Below are positions 11,306 through 22,790 of a stretch of 64,000 nucleotides of DNA, in pieces. Source of the DNA: Acanthochromis polyacanthus (lineage: Eukaryota > Chordata > Actinopteri > Pomacentridae); NCBI RefSeq assembly GCF_021347895.1, contig NC_067121.1:12721962-12785961 (forward strand). Reading direction: 5' to 3'. The stretch's first letter is position 1. Each line of letters begins with the position of its first letter. A program made the position numbers and the translations under genes. A model generated the notes under the pieces. That model was not told the origin of the DNA. It saw nothing but the letters and a program-made list of their open reading frames with translations, and made no database searches.

Positions 11306-12990
11306 CACACAAGAGAAGAGCTCAGTTCTTAGGTGGATCCAGGTCCAGGTTGGATGCGAAAAAAAAAAACAGCATTACAGTCAGTTCTGACAAGTCTGAC
11401 CATCCAATAACCACTTTCTTAGTTCCAGCGTAAAGATAGTATAACTCGATTGATTTTTAAGATCAGTGGGGAGACTGTTCCATTTCTCCATAGCCTTGTA
11501 TGAAAAGGTTGTTCGAGCAAATTTAGTGCCTCTTTATGGGACATTGCACTGCCCCCTGGAGGAGGAGCGAGTAGCTCTAGTTGTGACTTGAGATCTCAGT
11601 TGGATAAATTTCTTCAGAGGAGCAGGTGCAGTGTTATTTAAGATTCTGTAAGCCAATCGGACCCTTGCAAACTTCTGGATATTTTCAAAATTTAATAATT
11701 TATATTTTTTCAGAATTTGACAATGATGGAACTGCCTTGATTTCCTGTCCAAGATTTTTAGAGCCTGTTTATGAATGGACTCTAAAGGTTTCAATGTAGT
11801 TTTGTCAGCCTGAGACCAGCATGTCACACAATAATAAAATCGAGACATAATCATTGCATTGAAAAACATTTTTGCTGCCTCCAAGGTCAATGAGTTCCTA
11901 ATACATTTAAAAGTAACAATATTTAATTTTAATTTTGACACATTTGTTTAACATGTTTTTTGAATGAAAGCTTTGGGTCTAGAATTACACCTAAGTATTT
12001 GTACTCTGTTACATTTTGAATTTGTTCTCCGTTCACACTGATAGTTGGATAATTAACTTTTTTATTATCATTACAGAAGTACATTGTTGCCTTTTTAGTC
12101 ACATTTAATGTTAGGCAACATTGTTGCAGCCATACCGCTACTTGTCCCATGGCCTCAGTGAGTTTAGAGGCCACCTCTTCAGCATTCTTCCCCCACGTAT
12201 AAACAACTGTGTCATCTGCGTACATTTGGATGAAAATGCCATTCTGCACCACAGACGGCAGGTCATTTATATAAAGGGAGAAGAGCAAAGGGCCCATATT
12301 GGACCCCTGCGGCAGACCGATGTTAATGGCTGCAGTAGAAGAGGTGGCGTTGTCAACTCGAACAGCCTGAGAGCGATCGGACAGGTAGGACTCCAGCCAT
12401 GTCAGGACATCCATGGACAGTTTATATAGTGACAATTTAGAAAGAAGAATAGAGTGACTGACCGTATCAAAGGCCTTTCGCAAATCTAAAAAGGTTTCAC
12501 CTACAACCCCTCCATTATCAAGTTTGGTTTTGATATTTTCTAAAAGAAGACAACAAGCTGTTTCTGTTGAACGATTTCTTCTAAAACCAAACTGCATGGG
12601 ATGTAAAAGGTCTTCAGCTTCTAGATGTTCAATGAGCTGTTTAGTTACAACCTTTTCAAGTGCCTTTGATGCAACCAGAAGTATACTAATCGGTCTATAA
12701 TTACTTATATCTTTTTTGTCTCCTGTTTTATGAATTGGAATTACAGTTGCGGTTTTCAATGCCTTTGGGAATGTGCTTTCATGAATAGATTGATTTATTA
12801 ACCTTGTGATAGGAATATATAAACTACTTTTGTATGTTTTTAAAAAAATATTATTAAGTCCATAGATGTCCTGACACTTTGAATTTGACAAAGAGGTAAG
12901 GATTTTGCATACCTCTGTCTCATTTGTAATAGAAAATTTCAAGTCATTGGGACTGCTCAAGTAGTTTTGACTCTTCAATACTTGTGAAAC
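10893..12990 (-). mobile_element. Rex1-like (CR1/Jockey-group) LINE, 5'-truncated
   Basis: A minus-strand retrotransposon. Its reverse transcriptase region is at 11534-12978 and its 3' end lies at low coordinates. There, on the minus strand, it finishes with a polyadenylation-like AATAAA followed by repeated AAACT units, a short tandem tail typical of this LINE group. The apurinic endonuclease part is missing, so the copy is 5'-truncated. The 3' UTR (about 10890-11530) contains an AAT microsatellite near 11270-11297. Clade assignment rests on motif style only. Confidence 0.75.
11534..12978 (-). pseudogene. LINE reverse transcriptase, frameshifted
   Basis: Two overlapping minus-strand frames (11929-12978 and 11534-11941) together give most of a LINE reverse transcriptase. 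In the first frame (349 residues) I see the ISNYRPIS block at about residue 91, a GFRRNRSTE block at about 131, FLDLRKAFDTVSH at about 163, GLPQGSNMGPLLF at about 221 and the catalytic YADD at 253-256, then the EYKYLGV block near the end. The second frame continues with the thumb/C-terminal part. The switch near 11.93 kb is a frameshift, so this copy is dead. It would copy LINE RNA at the nicked target. Host function is not suggested. Confidence 0.85.
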
Positions 12991-13011
12991 ATTTTGACTA
13001 ATATGAAGGTA

Positions 13012-13760
13012 AATTTGTTTCTTTATTCTTCAATCGAAAAAAGTTGCTCCAATCGCAAAACATGTTTTCAATCAGAAAAAACTTCACTTCAATCAAAAAA
13101 AACGTTTTCAATCAAAGAAAACTCTTGTTCAAACGCAAAAAAATATTTGAGACCCAAAAAATTGCATATAAACACGTTTTTTCTTTGATAGAAATTTTTT
13201 TGTTGTTGTTGAAAATACATTTTTTGATTGAAGTCATATTTTTGGATTTGAGCCATATTATGGGTAGGACATTTGTTTCTTTATTACTCGATGAAAACAA
13301 AAGCATCCTCAATCTCAAAAAATGTTTTCAATAAAAAAAAGGTCACTTCAATAATAATAAAAAAATTCAATAAAAGAACAAAACGTTTTCCCAATAGAAA
13401 AAATATTTGAGACTAAAAAACAAATGCATTCGAACACGTTTTTTCTTTGATTGAAATGTTTTCATTATTGAATTCAGTTTTTATTTGACTGAAAATATAT
13501 TTTCTGATTGAAGTCATATTTTTGGTTTTGAGCCATAAAATGACTAGGATGTTTGTTTCTTTATTACTCAATCACAAAAGATATAGCTTCAATCAAGAAA
13601 ATTATTTTCAATCAAAGCAAAAAAAAAAAAGTGGTCGGAGTGTTTCGACTTTGTTTTGGCATTCAAACACCTTTTTTTCCGATCGAAGTGAAAAAAGTTT
13701 TGAAGCCTGTTTTTTGCGATTGAATCATTTTGACACAAACATCCCACAGTGGGCGGATGC
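13012..13760 (+). repeat. Three degenerate copies of a 260-280 bp A/T-rich unit
   Basis: The phrase TTTGTTTCTTTATT recurs at about 13012, 13270 and 13551, each time followed by 'caatc' plus A-runs and ending with TTGAAGTCATATTTTTGG or a variant. Each unit alternates A-rich (ttcaatcaaaaaa) and T-rich (tttgattgaa) halves that can pair, so the copies also form imperfect inverted repeats. Non-coding. Nothing links it to the neighbouring LINE. Confidence 0.7.
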
Positions 13761-14006
13761 TTCTCCATTGGTCGGGCATGTTTGAGTGACAGGTGTCCAC
13801 ACCAATGACGAATCTCTCTCCAGAAGAAGCTACTTGTGTGCGGGGAAGTCAGTCTTTTCTATAGTCGTATGTTTGTGCAGCTGACACTGCATCTGTGGTT
13901 GCAGGCGCAGGCCACTACTTATTCCACCACCAGCTGCAGCTGCATTGTAGTATCCACAATACTGAATTTACTGTAAGTACAATGCCCTCAGCACACTTCA
14001 TATTAT
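13760..14006 (+). other. Non-repetitive stretch with a possible splice donor
   Basis: This short GC-richer stretch contains CCATTGGTCGGG and, near its end, ACTGTAAGTA, which matches a splice donor. It could be an untranslated first exon of an unrecognised transcript, but no open frame supports it and it may be an unidentified repeat. Confidence 0.2.
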
Positions 14007-14008
14007 AG

Positions 14009-14227
14009 GCTATATAAACACTGTTAAACACGTTATATTAACCCGTTGCACTTCAGTTGCGCTTCAGTGTCCCGCCCGCGGTTCACTTTGAGATCTGCAT
14101 AAGCAATTTGCTAAATGTCTGAAACTGCAAACATGAATATACAAACACTATACGCCGATGGAAAGCTCAGATTCTCATGAATCCGCCGGTATAAACCATA
14201 TAACGTGCTTAACAGTGTTTATATAGC
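14009..14227. repeat. Foldback: 30 bp inverted repeat around a piggyBac-MITE fragment
   Basis: Arms at 14009-14038 and 14198-14227 (core ATATAAACACTGTTAA) pair with one mismatch over 30 bp. Between them lies a TTAACCC-led derivative of the piggyBac MITE seen at 29694, including TATACGCCGATGGAAAGCT and ATGAATCCGCCGGTATAAAC. The MITE start sits immediately inside the left arm at a TTAA. Non-coding. The following 300 bp (14230-14525) are A/T-rich and unassigned. Confidence 0.7.
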
Positions 14228-14526
14228 AATAAAATAATAATTGAAATAATTACTAACAGAGAGGCTGTCTGATATGATAGTATCATTCAGCCTCAATGTT
14301 ATAATTTTGTCCATCTAAGAGGAGGAAAAAGAAAAGAACACAATAGAGGCACTAACTACAAGAGAAATGCAGGTCTTTTATCGACAAACATACACACACA
14401 AAAAATTTATTTACTTTAACTTCTTCATTTTCACTTTTAACTTAATACTCTTCTTCACTTTGATCATGACTTTTCACTTGTATTACTGTCTTGCATTAGT
14501 TTCACATTCCCTTTGTGCCTTACATC

Positions 14527-14656
14527 AAAGGAGAACTCCACCCAAACTTCATGTGAGTCTCAACAGCTTCGAGTCCCTCAAAGTAAATACTGGAAAAAAT
14601 CAGAGGAGAAAGATGCCCCCATTACATGACATGAGGTTTGGGCAGAGTTCTCCTTT
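14527..14656. mobile_element. Small MITE, 130 bp, AAAGGAGAACTCC ends
   Basis: The left end AAAGGAGAACTCCACCCAAA and the right end TTTGGGCAGAGTTCTCCTTT are inverted copies over about 28 bp, with only ~75 bp between. A half copy of the right end (CGGAGTTCTCCTTTAAGT) is in an intron of the BEN-domain gene near 25270. No coding capacity. Confidence 0.7.
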
Positions 14657-14716
14657 AAGTAAGCATTATTTATCCACACCAAATACACATGTGCATTTAC
14701 TGATGTTGTCCGACCT

Positions 14717-15563
14717 TTAGTCTCGTTCATGTGTATTCGGGAAAGTACAAACAACCATTTTATTTTCAGTTTGGAGGCAAATACATTTAGTTTGAACTGC
14801 TGTGACTGGCAATAATACTGCTTCTCCAGAATCTCCAGTCACCTCATGCATATGAGGTAATTTGAATGCTTTGGTTACAGAGAATGTTCTCAGCATCAAC
14901 AAGACAGCGTCTTTGCTTTCATGTGTGAAGGATAATATCCTTTTGATTTCCCCAAAGGTACCACAGGTTAGTTTGACAAAGCGGTCATTTCTCCTAAGAG
15001 GACGTCTATAGTCTTGGCTTGTGTATAGGAGGCCCTCAACAACAATCCGCTTGTGTACTATGACCGTGTCAGGGGCATGCATGTTTGCAGCTTGAAAGGC
15101 CAGTTTCTCTTCAGTTGTGAGGGCATGTGTCATGTCATTGCCCAATACTGTGGTTTTGTCAATCTTGCTAGCCTTGGCAACATGTTGGTCTGTCAGATTT
15201 GTACAAAATTTGAGAACATTGTCTCTAATGGGATGCTTAGATGCAAAGTGTGGAATGGCCCTGTGCAAAAGAAACTTGTTGACAACCTGACAGGGAATTC
15301 CTTTTGTGCCCTGTACCAGCTTTAGCAGATTGCCATTCGCATTCTCAAACACAAAGGCAGAGTTTGCCCACAGTGGCCCCCATAGACGCACTGACTTAGG
15401 TAGATGGCTTAGGAGGTGGACATTAAAAGTCATAGCAGACTCTCCATACAGCATCTGAAACCTGAATGTGAACTCAAGAAGCATGGCTTCAGCTTTGTCA
15501 ATATCTGCGTGACAGATTTCTCCTTGTAAAAGTAGGTATATGGCAGATACAAGAAGGCTCATA
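14717..15563 (-). pseudogene. CACTA/EnSpm-like transposase, C-terminal half
   Basis: Minus-strand open frame continuing the gene of 17195-18857 after removal of the Tc1 insert. It contains a helix-rich stretch, then a block with TFNVHLLSHLPKSVRLWGPL followed by WANSAFVFENANG, about 60-100 residues in. In plants and animals this block is characteristic of CACTA (EnSpm)-type transposases and their relatives. The frame runs to a TAA at 14717-14719 without other damage. Joining the two halves at the Tc1 target site keeps the frame (…KYLKH then MSLLVS…), so before the insertion the gene was open through this point. It could be a transposase or a domesticated derivative; the RNA source and expression are unknown. 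Confidence 0.72.
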
Positions 15564-17194
<1,631 letters not shown>

Positions 17195-18857
17195 TATGTT
17201 TCAGGTATTTGTTGTCCAACAACCCCTCAAGACAGGGTAGGCTGTAGAACAGCAGCCAGTGACGCCACTCTGATGCTTTCCAGTAGGCCCTTTCAGACAA
17301 TTCCCGTGGCATTCTTGTGATTATGTTAGGTGTCTGAAATGCTTTCAGCCTCTCATCCAGAATTCTTAGTGTTCCTGGACTCCCTACATAGTATGGCTCT
17401 GTACTTGAAGAGGAATCTACTTGTGGCTTTGTTAGTTGTCTTGTAACCCCAAGCAGAACTGAATGCATATAATCTGGCACAAATCCCCACACAATATCAA
17501 AGTGTGGAATATTGATAAGAGGGGATGGCCCCTTTACCCCATTCACACTTGCATTCTGCTGAAGTGCTTGCTCCATGTCCTCTAGCATTGAGTCATTGGT
17601 CCTGTCTTCATAGTTTTCTGCCCCAACTGGATATTTGACTTGTCTCTCTACCAAAATGCCTGGGTGCAAACAAAATCCACAGCCAAAATACCCATTAAAT
17701 TGGGTGGTGTTCTGCATTTGGGGCCTGGCTACAGAATCTACACAGCAAGTCAGTCCAACTAACTTACTATTTGTAGGATTCCCATTTTTTCTCCATGAAA
17801 CCCCTGTTTCTGCCAGTGTTTTTGCTTGCTCAACAAAAGGTTTTAGAAAGACATTCATTGTAGGCTCACTTGGCCCAAACCAAAGAGCAGCCAGTACTAC
17901 ATGTTTATATCTTAGTTTTGGTGGGAGCTCATTCAGTGTTAAGTGAAGCGGCCAAAGAGAATATTTTGATGATTTGAACACTGGGGTTCCATCAGAATTG
18001 AATGTGTATGAGAAATTATCAGGATTAGACAGAATAGCCCCAGATGCAGATAGCTTTCTGTAACACTCCCCATCATATATATCTGAAATGTTTGTTCCTG
18101 ACTGTTCTCTGTCATAGCGATAGTTTAGATGAACATTGATGTCTGGGTTCTCTAGTAGAGCTTGTATCTGAGGAGCAACAGGGATATTTATGAAAAAACT
18201 ACCTCCATTCATCGCTCCTGTATTGATACTACTTTTACACAAAGGGCAAACTGTGAGTTCCTCATCCACTATCTGTTGTAATGTGCCTATGTTTCCATTG
18301 CAGGATGCACAATAGAAAATAAATTCAATCTGCTCTGAGCTATCTCTGAAAATTTTGTTGAAACTGTATTTAGTTTGTGGTACCACCTCTTGGCCAAACA
18401 TAGTGTTTATCATTTCAAGAAGATTCTCTAAGGCTGTGCCTGTAATGTGATGCCTCGCTGCAAAACTCATTATCACCAATACTGCTTCAGCCTTTGTTGT
18501 TTGTCCTACAGATGATAACACTGTTGCCAGGTCTGGACTCGACCCAAGCATGTGGAATGGGTCACCCTGCTCACTGTCACTTGTGGTGTTTCTGTCCTCT
18601 ATGTCATACTGATTGAGATATGGACTGTTCAGAGACAACTCACTGAGACCACTGTTGTCTGTACATGAACCTTCCCCACATGTGTCTCTTGAGTTGTTCT
18701 CATCGATGTCAGACTGTCTAACTGTGGTGCTACTGTCATCAGTGTCACATGCACTGTTCGCAGACAACTCACAGGGACCACTGCTGTCTCTTGAAGACAC
18801 ACTCCCAGACACTTCAAGTGGGTCGGAGTTATCACTGATGTCTTGTGATGTGTCCAT
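17195..18857 (-). pseudogene. CACTA/EnSpm-like transposase, N-terminal half, split by Tc1
   Basis: Minus-strand frame open from an AG at 18936 onward; the first in-frame ATG is at 18855-18857. The N-terminal ~130 residues are rich in S, D and T. Next comes a helical VLVIMSFAARHHITGTALEN region, then a zinc-ribbon-like CASCNG…CPLCKS pair, a Y/N-rich middle, a GYFGCGFCLHPG block and DIVWGFVPDYMHSVLLGV, a signature of CACTA-type transposases. The frame runs directly into the Tc1 end, where a foreign tail and stop follow. Codon frame is otherwise clean for over 550 residues, so the gene was intact or constrained until the insertion. Whether an upstream exon exists is unclear: 18937 onward has a possible acceptor but a poor pyrimidine tract. 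Confidence 0.72.
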
Positions 18858-18939
18858 ATCAACGCCAGATGGCCTGATGTCCTGCTGCAAGTCTCCTGAG
18901 GCACTTTCTTGACGTTCTTCATGGGTGTCACTATCCTAA

Positions 18940-19467
18940 TCTCCCACGAGCTCTTCTCTCTCACTCTAAATTGTACAAAGGAAAAACAACATGCACAAAT
19001 GGGATTATTCTTAAAATCTGAATGTGATGCTCTAAACATAGGGTATAGTACTGCTGGCTGCTGTACTGGCTGCTGTAGTAAAGTACAGGACAGTGCAGTA
19101 CAATACAGCAGGCTACAGTACAACATGCAAAGTTTGTAATCTGTTTGTGTGTAAGAGGGGTACTGGTGTAAGTCTGGATACACAATAGGGTATACATGGG
19201 GTAAGATGTAAACGGCATCCACAATGAGCTTTAAATTATTCTAATTGTATGGGTATTGACTACGAATTATTATTTTTCTTAAAACAGTCAGTAAACTTGA
19301 CAAATCATCAACACACTTAAATGAATCAATGTCTATCTTACATGTTCCAACAAGATGTCCTCATTTTCCTCCTGGACATCCCCTGGGACATTTTCCTGAT
19401 CTTGTTTCTGTCTCTTTCTCTGTCTCTAAAGGACACAAATTCATCATCAAACATCTAAATCAATGCA

Positions 19468-19469
<2 letters not shown>
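18940..19469. other. Spacer upstream of the CACTA-like gene
   Basis: Contains a short CTG/TAC-rich low-complexity patch (about 19040-19130, 'tactgctggctgctgtactg') and otherwise nothing I can identify. Reading frames across it are shadows of the low-complexity sequence. Confidence 0.4.

Positions 19470-19525
<56 letters not shown>
19470..19525. repeat. (TA)n microsatellite
   Basis: About 27 uninterrupted TA units. It gives a spurious all-I/Y reading frame. Confidence 0.97.
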
Positions 19526-19526
<1 letters not shown>

Positions 19527-20559
19527 CTATGTAGCTAATTCCACTGAGTTGATTAATTAACTTTGACAGATAATATTTTCAAAATATAAGAAAAGGAGAT
19601 TCTTACAAATAATGTTGTCCTTGGGACATTGGAGGGAAGATCAGGCTCCAAGTAATTTTTGTAGTTCTTTTTCGGCATTCTGTGAAAAGCATTCAACCAC
19701 AGCAGAAAAAGTGTATGTTTTGCCATTTGTATTGCATGTGTTTTTTAAAAAATAATCTGATAAACTGTAACAGAATCGGGGTACTTTCTTTGGATACAAG
19801 AATATTACATAAAGATGATGATCTAAATTAAGTGAGGAGTTGATTTATGTGAAACAAAGAACCATCTTTCATGATCTCATAAAATCAACATTAGAAAGCT
19901 CAGAATTCATAAAATTCCTTAACGCTTTAAAGTTCAGTCAATTTTCGCCTGAAATTTCTACTGAAGATGTACCCAAAGTAAATTGAATGCTGTTCTTGAA
20001 CTGTTTGTAGTACATGCATGTTTCTGGTCTCCTTTGAAAGCTGACAATCTGAATTTTCACCCAGTGCAGTCAGAATTATTCTAAGTGCTACTGGCACAGA
20101 GTATTTTATGTTGGAACACACTGAATTAGGATGAATTCTTTTCTCGCCCTTTCCCTAATAAAACACCTGAAAATAAGTGTGGCAGCACTGTGAAAGCTTG
20201 AAAACACAATAGTGCAACAGCCTGGGGTCTTACATAGTTCAGGTCAAAATTTAAGAGCAATACTACAAGAAATGAGTGTTTCACACATGTATTTGTAGAG
20301 ATATGCACAGGTGTTGTACATTCTGTACACCCCTCTGCACTCCCTGGGCACAATGGTATATTTTCGGTTTTCAGTCCATTTTGAAGTTATTTTCACTCCA
20401 AAACTCATATACAACTCAGAAAACACTGAATAATCAGCCTCAATGAGGAGCACTCCAGTGGCAGACTCTGTCTCCCAAGCTGCAGACACACACAGAGCAG
20501 CAGGGGAGGCGGGGGGGGGGAGGTGTGAAAATTCACACAACCTTGCTAAGTCTGGCTGT

Positions 20560-20860
20560 TTTCAATGAGCAGGCTCATTGGCTACAAGGCCTGTCAGTCA
20601 AAAGTTTCCTCCGAAGTGATTTGCTCAGCAGTTGCTAGGGAAACAAGTCCCGTCCAATTTTGTCAGCAGCGACGACGGTTGGCTGTTTAGCTCAAGAAGG
20701 TCTTCCACAGTCACTTTATTGGTTGAAATGCGATGTCAACAAAAAGTTAGACTTCAGCCGCCATTTTTAACAGCAGATCGGTAAAAAAAAAACGCTACAT
20801 ATGCTTACATAAAGAGATGAAGAGAAATGTACAGATTATGGAGCGCGCATTGCGACGTGC
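20560..20860. promoter_or_regulatory. Candidate bidirectional promoter region
   Basis: Lies between the divergent CACTA-like (minus) and BEN-domain (plus) genes. It is the least A/T-rich part of the spacer, with ATTGG motifs (inverted CCAAT) at about 20576 and 20720, several CpGs, and GCCGCCATTTTTAAC near 20758. No TATA or initiator can be assigned. The 1 kb before it (19526-20560) shows only a G-run at about 20511 and no recognisable feature. Confidence 0.3.
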
Positions 20861-20966
20861 GGGCAAAGTTTAACACTTTTGACTCACGTTGACTATCATT
20901 CATATCATACGTTATATTTTTGACTTACCAAGCTTTTCCTCGTGATGGAAATGAAAGACTGCCAGC

Positions 20967-21714
20967 CACTGTTGCCAACTCTTCAGTAAGGAAAGTCGCT
21001 GTTGGCTGTCCTTTTTTTTTCTCTCTCTCTTTATTCAGAACGAACAGCATCAATAATACAGACAAAGGTACATATTCAAAACACCGTATAGACAACAGCA
21101 ATAATTAAGCCTAAGTACCTGAACAGTAAGAGAGAAAAGAAAATAAAGTACTGTTGGCTGTCCTAAAAGTCGCTAGAAGTCGCTAAATGACGTCATCGCC
21201 CAATTTGCATATTTACCCGTTTGCATGTAATTGTAATCAACGTTGTAGGAGAGAGGAATAACGTTGTGGAAGAGACCAAAAAGTGAGTATAAAACACCCA
21301 AAATATGTTTTTCTACAAGAGGCTAAATGTTGTGGTTTATTTTAGCACGACAGTGAAAAAACATTTTCATTTATATTCCACTCCGTAAGTCTGGATGGGA
21401 TCTGTAGTGACTTTGCATGCACGATTTATTGCCGTCTGGCCGCGGAGTGATGTATCCTCGAGTCAGACACTGGGACTGCTGCAGGGTTACTGGACCGACA
21501 GCCTGTGCTCTGGGAGGTGGAGAACCTCACAGCAGTACCTGCTGCTTGTTGAAAACAGTGACTGCTGAATGAATGATCCGAGTTTTCCTGTCAGTCTCCA
21601 AAACAGCAGAAAAAGTCGCTAGATTTGTCGCTAGTCGCTTTTGACAAAAAAAGTCGCTAGGAGCTTTGTAAAGTCGCTATATTTAGTGAGAAAGTCGCCA
21701 AGTTGGCAACACTG
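20967..21714 (-). mobile_element. hAT MITE, copy 1, with a nested retroinsert
   Basis: Ends CACTGTTGCCAACTC and GTTGGCAACACTG are inverted. The flanks ctgccagc (20959-20966) and ccgccagc (21715-21722) are an 8 bp duplication with one change, as expected for hAT. The interior has repeated 'gtcgcta' motifs at both ends and a conserved non-coding middle shared with 31575-32095 and 33212-33828, which are in the opposite orientation. It contains a 139 bp insertion (next entry). No open frame. Confidence 0.88.
21012..21150 (-). mobile_element. Retroposed 3' end of a transcript, 13 bp target duplication
   Basis: Flanked by perfect 13 bp copies of CTGTTGGCTGTCC (20999-21011 and 21151-21163), absent from the other hAT MITE copies. 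On the minus strand it ends GAATAAAGAGAGAGAG followed by eight or nine A, i.e. a polyadenylation signal plus A tail. That is the mark of target-primed reverse transcription of a transcript end or a severely truncated LINE. The source transcript is not recognised. Confidence 0.85.
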
Positions 21715-21722
21715 CCGCCAGC

Positions 21723-22790
21723 TCCCGTCTTCTATGAGGGCTCAACCCGGTTGGTCAGAAGTATGCCATGATGATAGCGCTGGCCAATCATGTTACAGTA
21801 TAACATGATGTTACAGTAGAACATGATCGGCCACCACTGACATTCAAAAATATTAACATAGAAAATAAAAAATTAAAAAATCACTTCAGACGCACTTCGC
21901 CTTAAGAGGAGCTGATTAATAAAAGCAGTAAGTGTTCTATTTTATTTATTTACTTATTTATTTATTTATTTATAGTCATTCTACAGCAAGGGTACATTTC
22001 AGCTCAGCAGATCAGAGAAAATCTGTATTCTAATTTGAAAAATAAACGTTTTGTCTCCATAGTATACTCCCTCAATGAATTAAACGGCTGAATCAGTGAA
22101 GCCCGGAGTACTAATAAGCTCCAACATTTAAGGTTTAATGTAATTTATATACTGCAGCGCCTCTCCTCTGTCAGTGCAGCGCCCATAAAATACACACTTG
22201 CTGAGGAGGTCGGCAAGTTTCTCTTACTGTTTAGTGTGTTGATTTTCTTCATCAGCATGATGTTTTATAAAGTCAACCCAAAACCCAAATTCACTGCTGC
22301 ATGTGGAGGAGACTTGTTGTTGATGACGGATTTTATAAAAAGAAAACACCTAACGTGATGTAAATGACATGGACACCAACCAGGTGCACTTATAAGATAA
22401 TACAACTTTCTAAGGAGGCCTTTATATTAAACACCAAAGTGTGTTTCTGTCAGAAACTGTCAGATCTTCTAAGAGCAAAGTGAACGGGTGAAGGAGGGGA
22501 GGAGGGCAGATCATCACTAATCAATCTTGGTCCTGTCGGACTGCTAAAATAATAAAAATTAAAAATGCTCAAACGATGTTCAAACGAATACATGTCTTTA
22601 GATTTATTAGATTTATTTTAACAATCATAATTATGGCTAACATTACATGAAGACCTAAAATTCAGGATCCCAAAAAACTAAAACGTAACTGGTTATAAAC
22701 TAACTCTCTTCATTGTTATTTTTCTCTTTCTGTCTAGTAGTAATTTTTATATGACAGAAAAAGTACTGATATATTATTTATGTCTTTCAG
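21723..22790. other. Spacer before the BEN-domain gene
   Basis: Holds a short direct/inverted repeat, ATGTTACAGTATAACATGAT (about 21787-21825), a TTTA microsatellite (about 21940-21975) and otherwise unassigned A/T-rich sequence. The last bases, TTTATGTCTTTCAG at 22777-22790, form a good splice acceptor. The first coding exon of the next gene therefore follows an untranslated exon I cannot place. Confidence 0.4.

Noticed and set aside
18629..19222. Minus-strand 197-residue frame overlapping the CACTA-like gene start
   Set aside because: It overlaps the better-supported transposase frame in another phase and crosses low-complexity sequence; no domain is recognisable.
19329..19526. 65-residue frame ending in a long IY run
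   Set aside because: Its end is the TA microsatellite and the rest has no domain or splice support.
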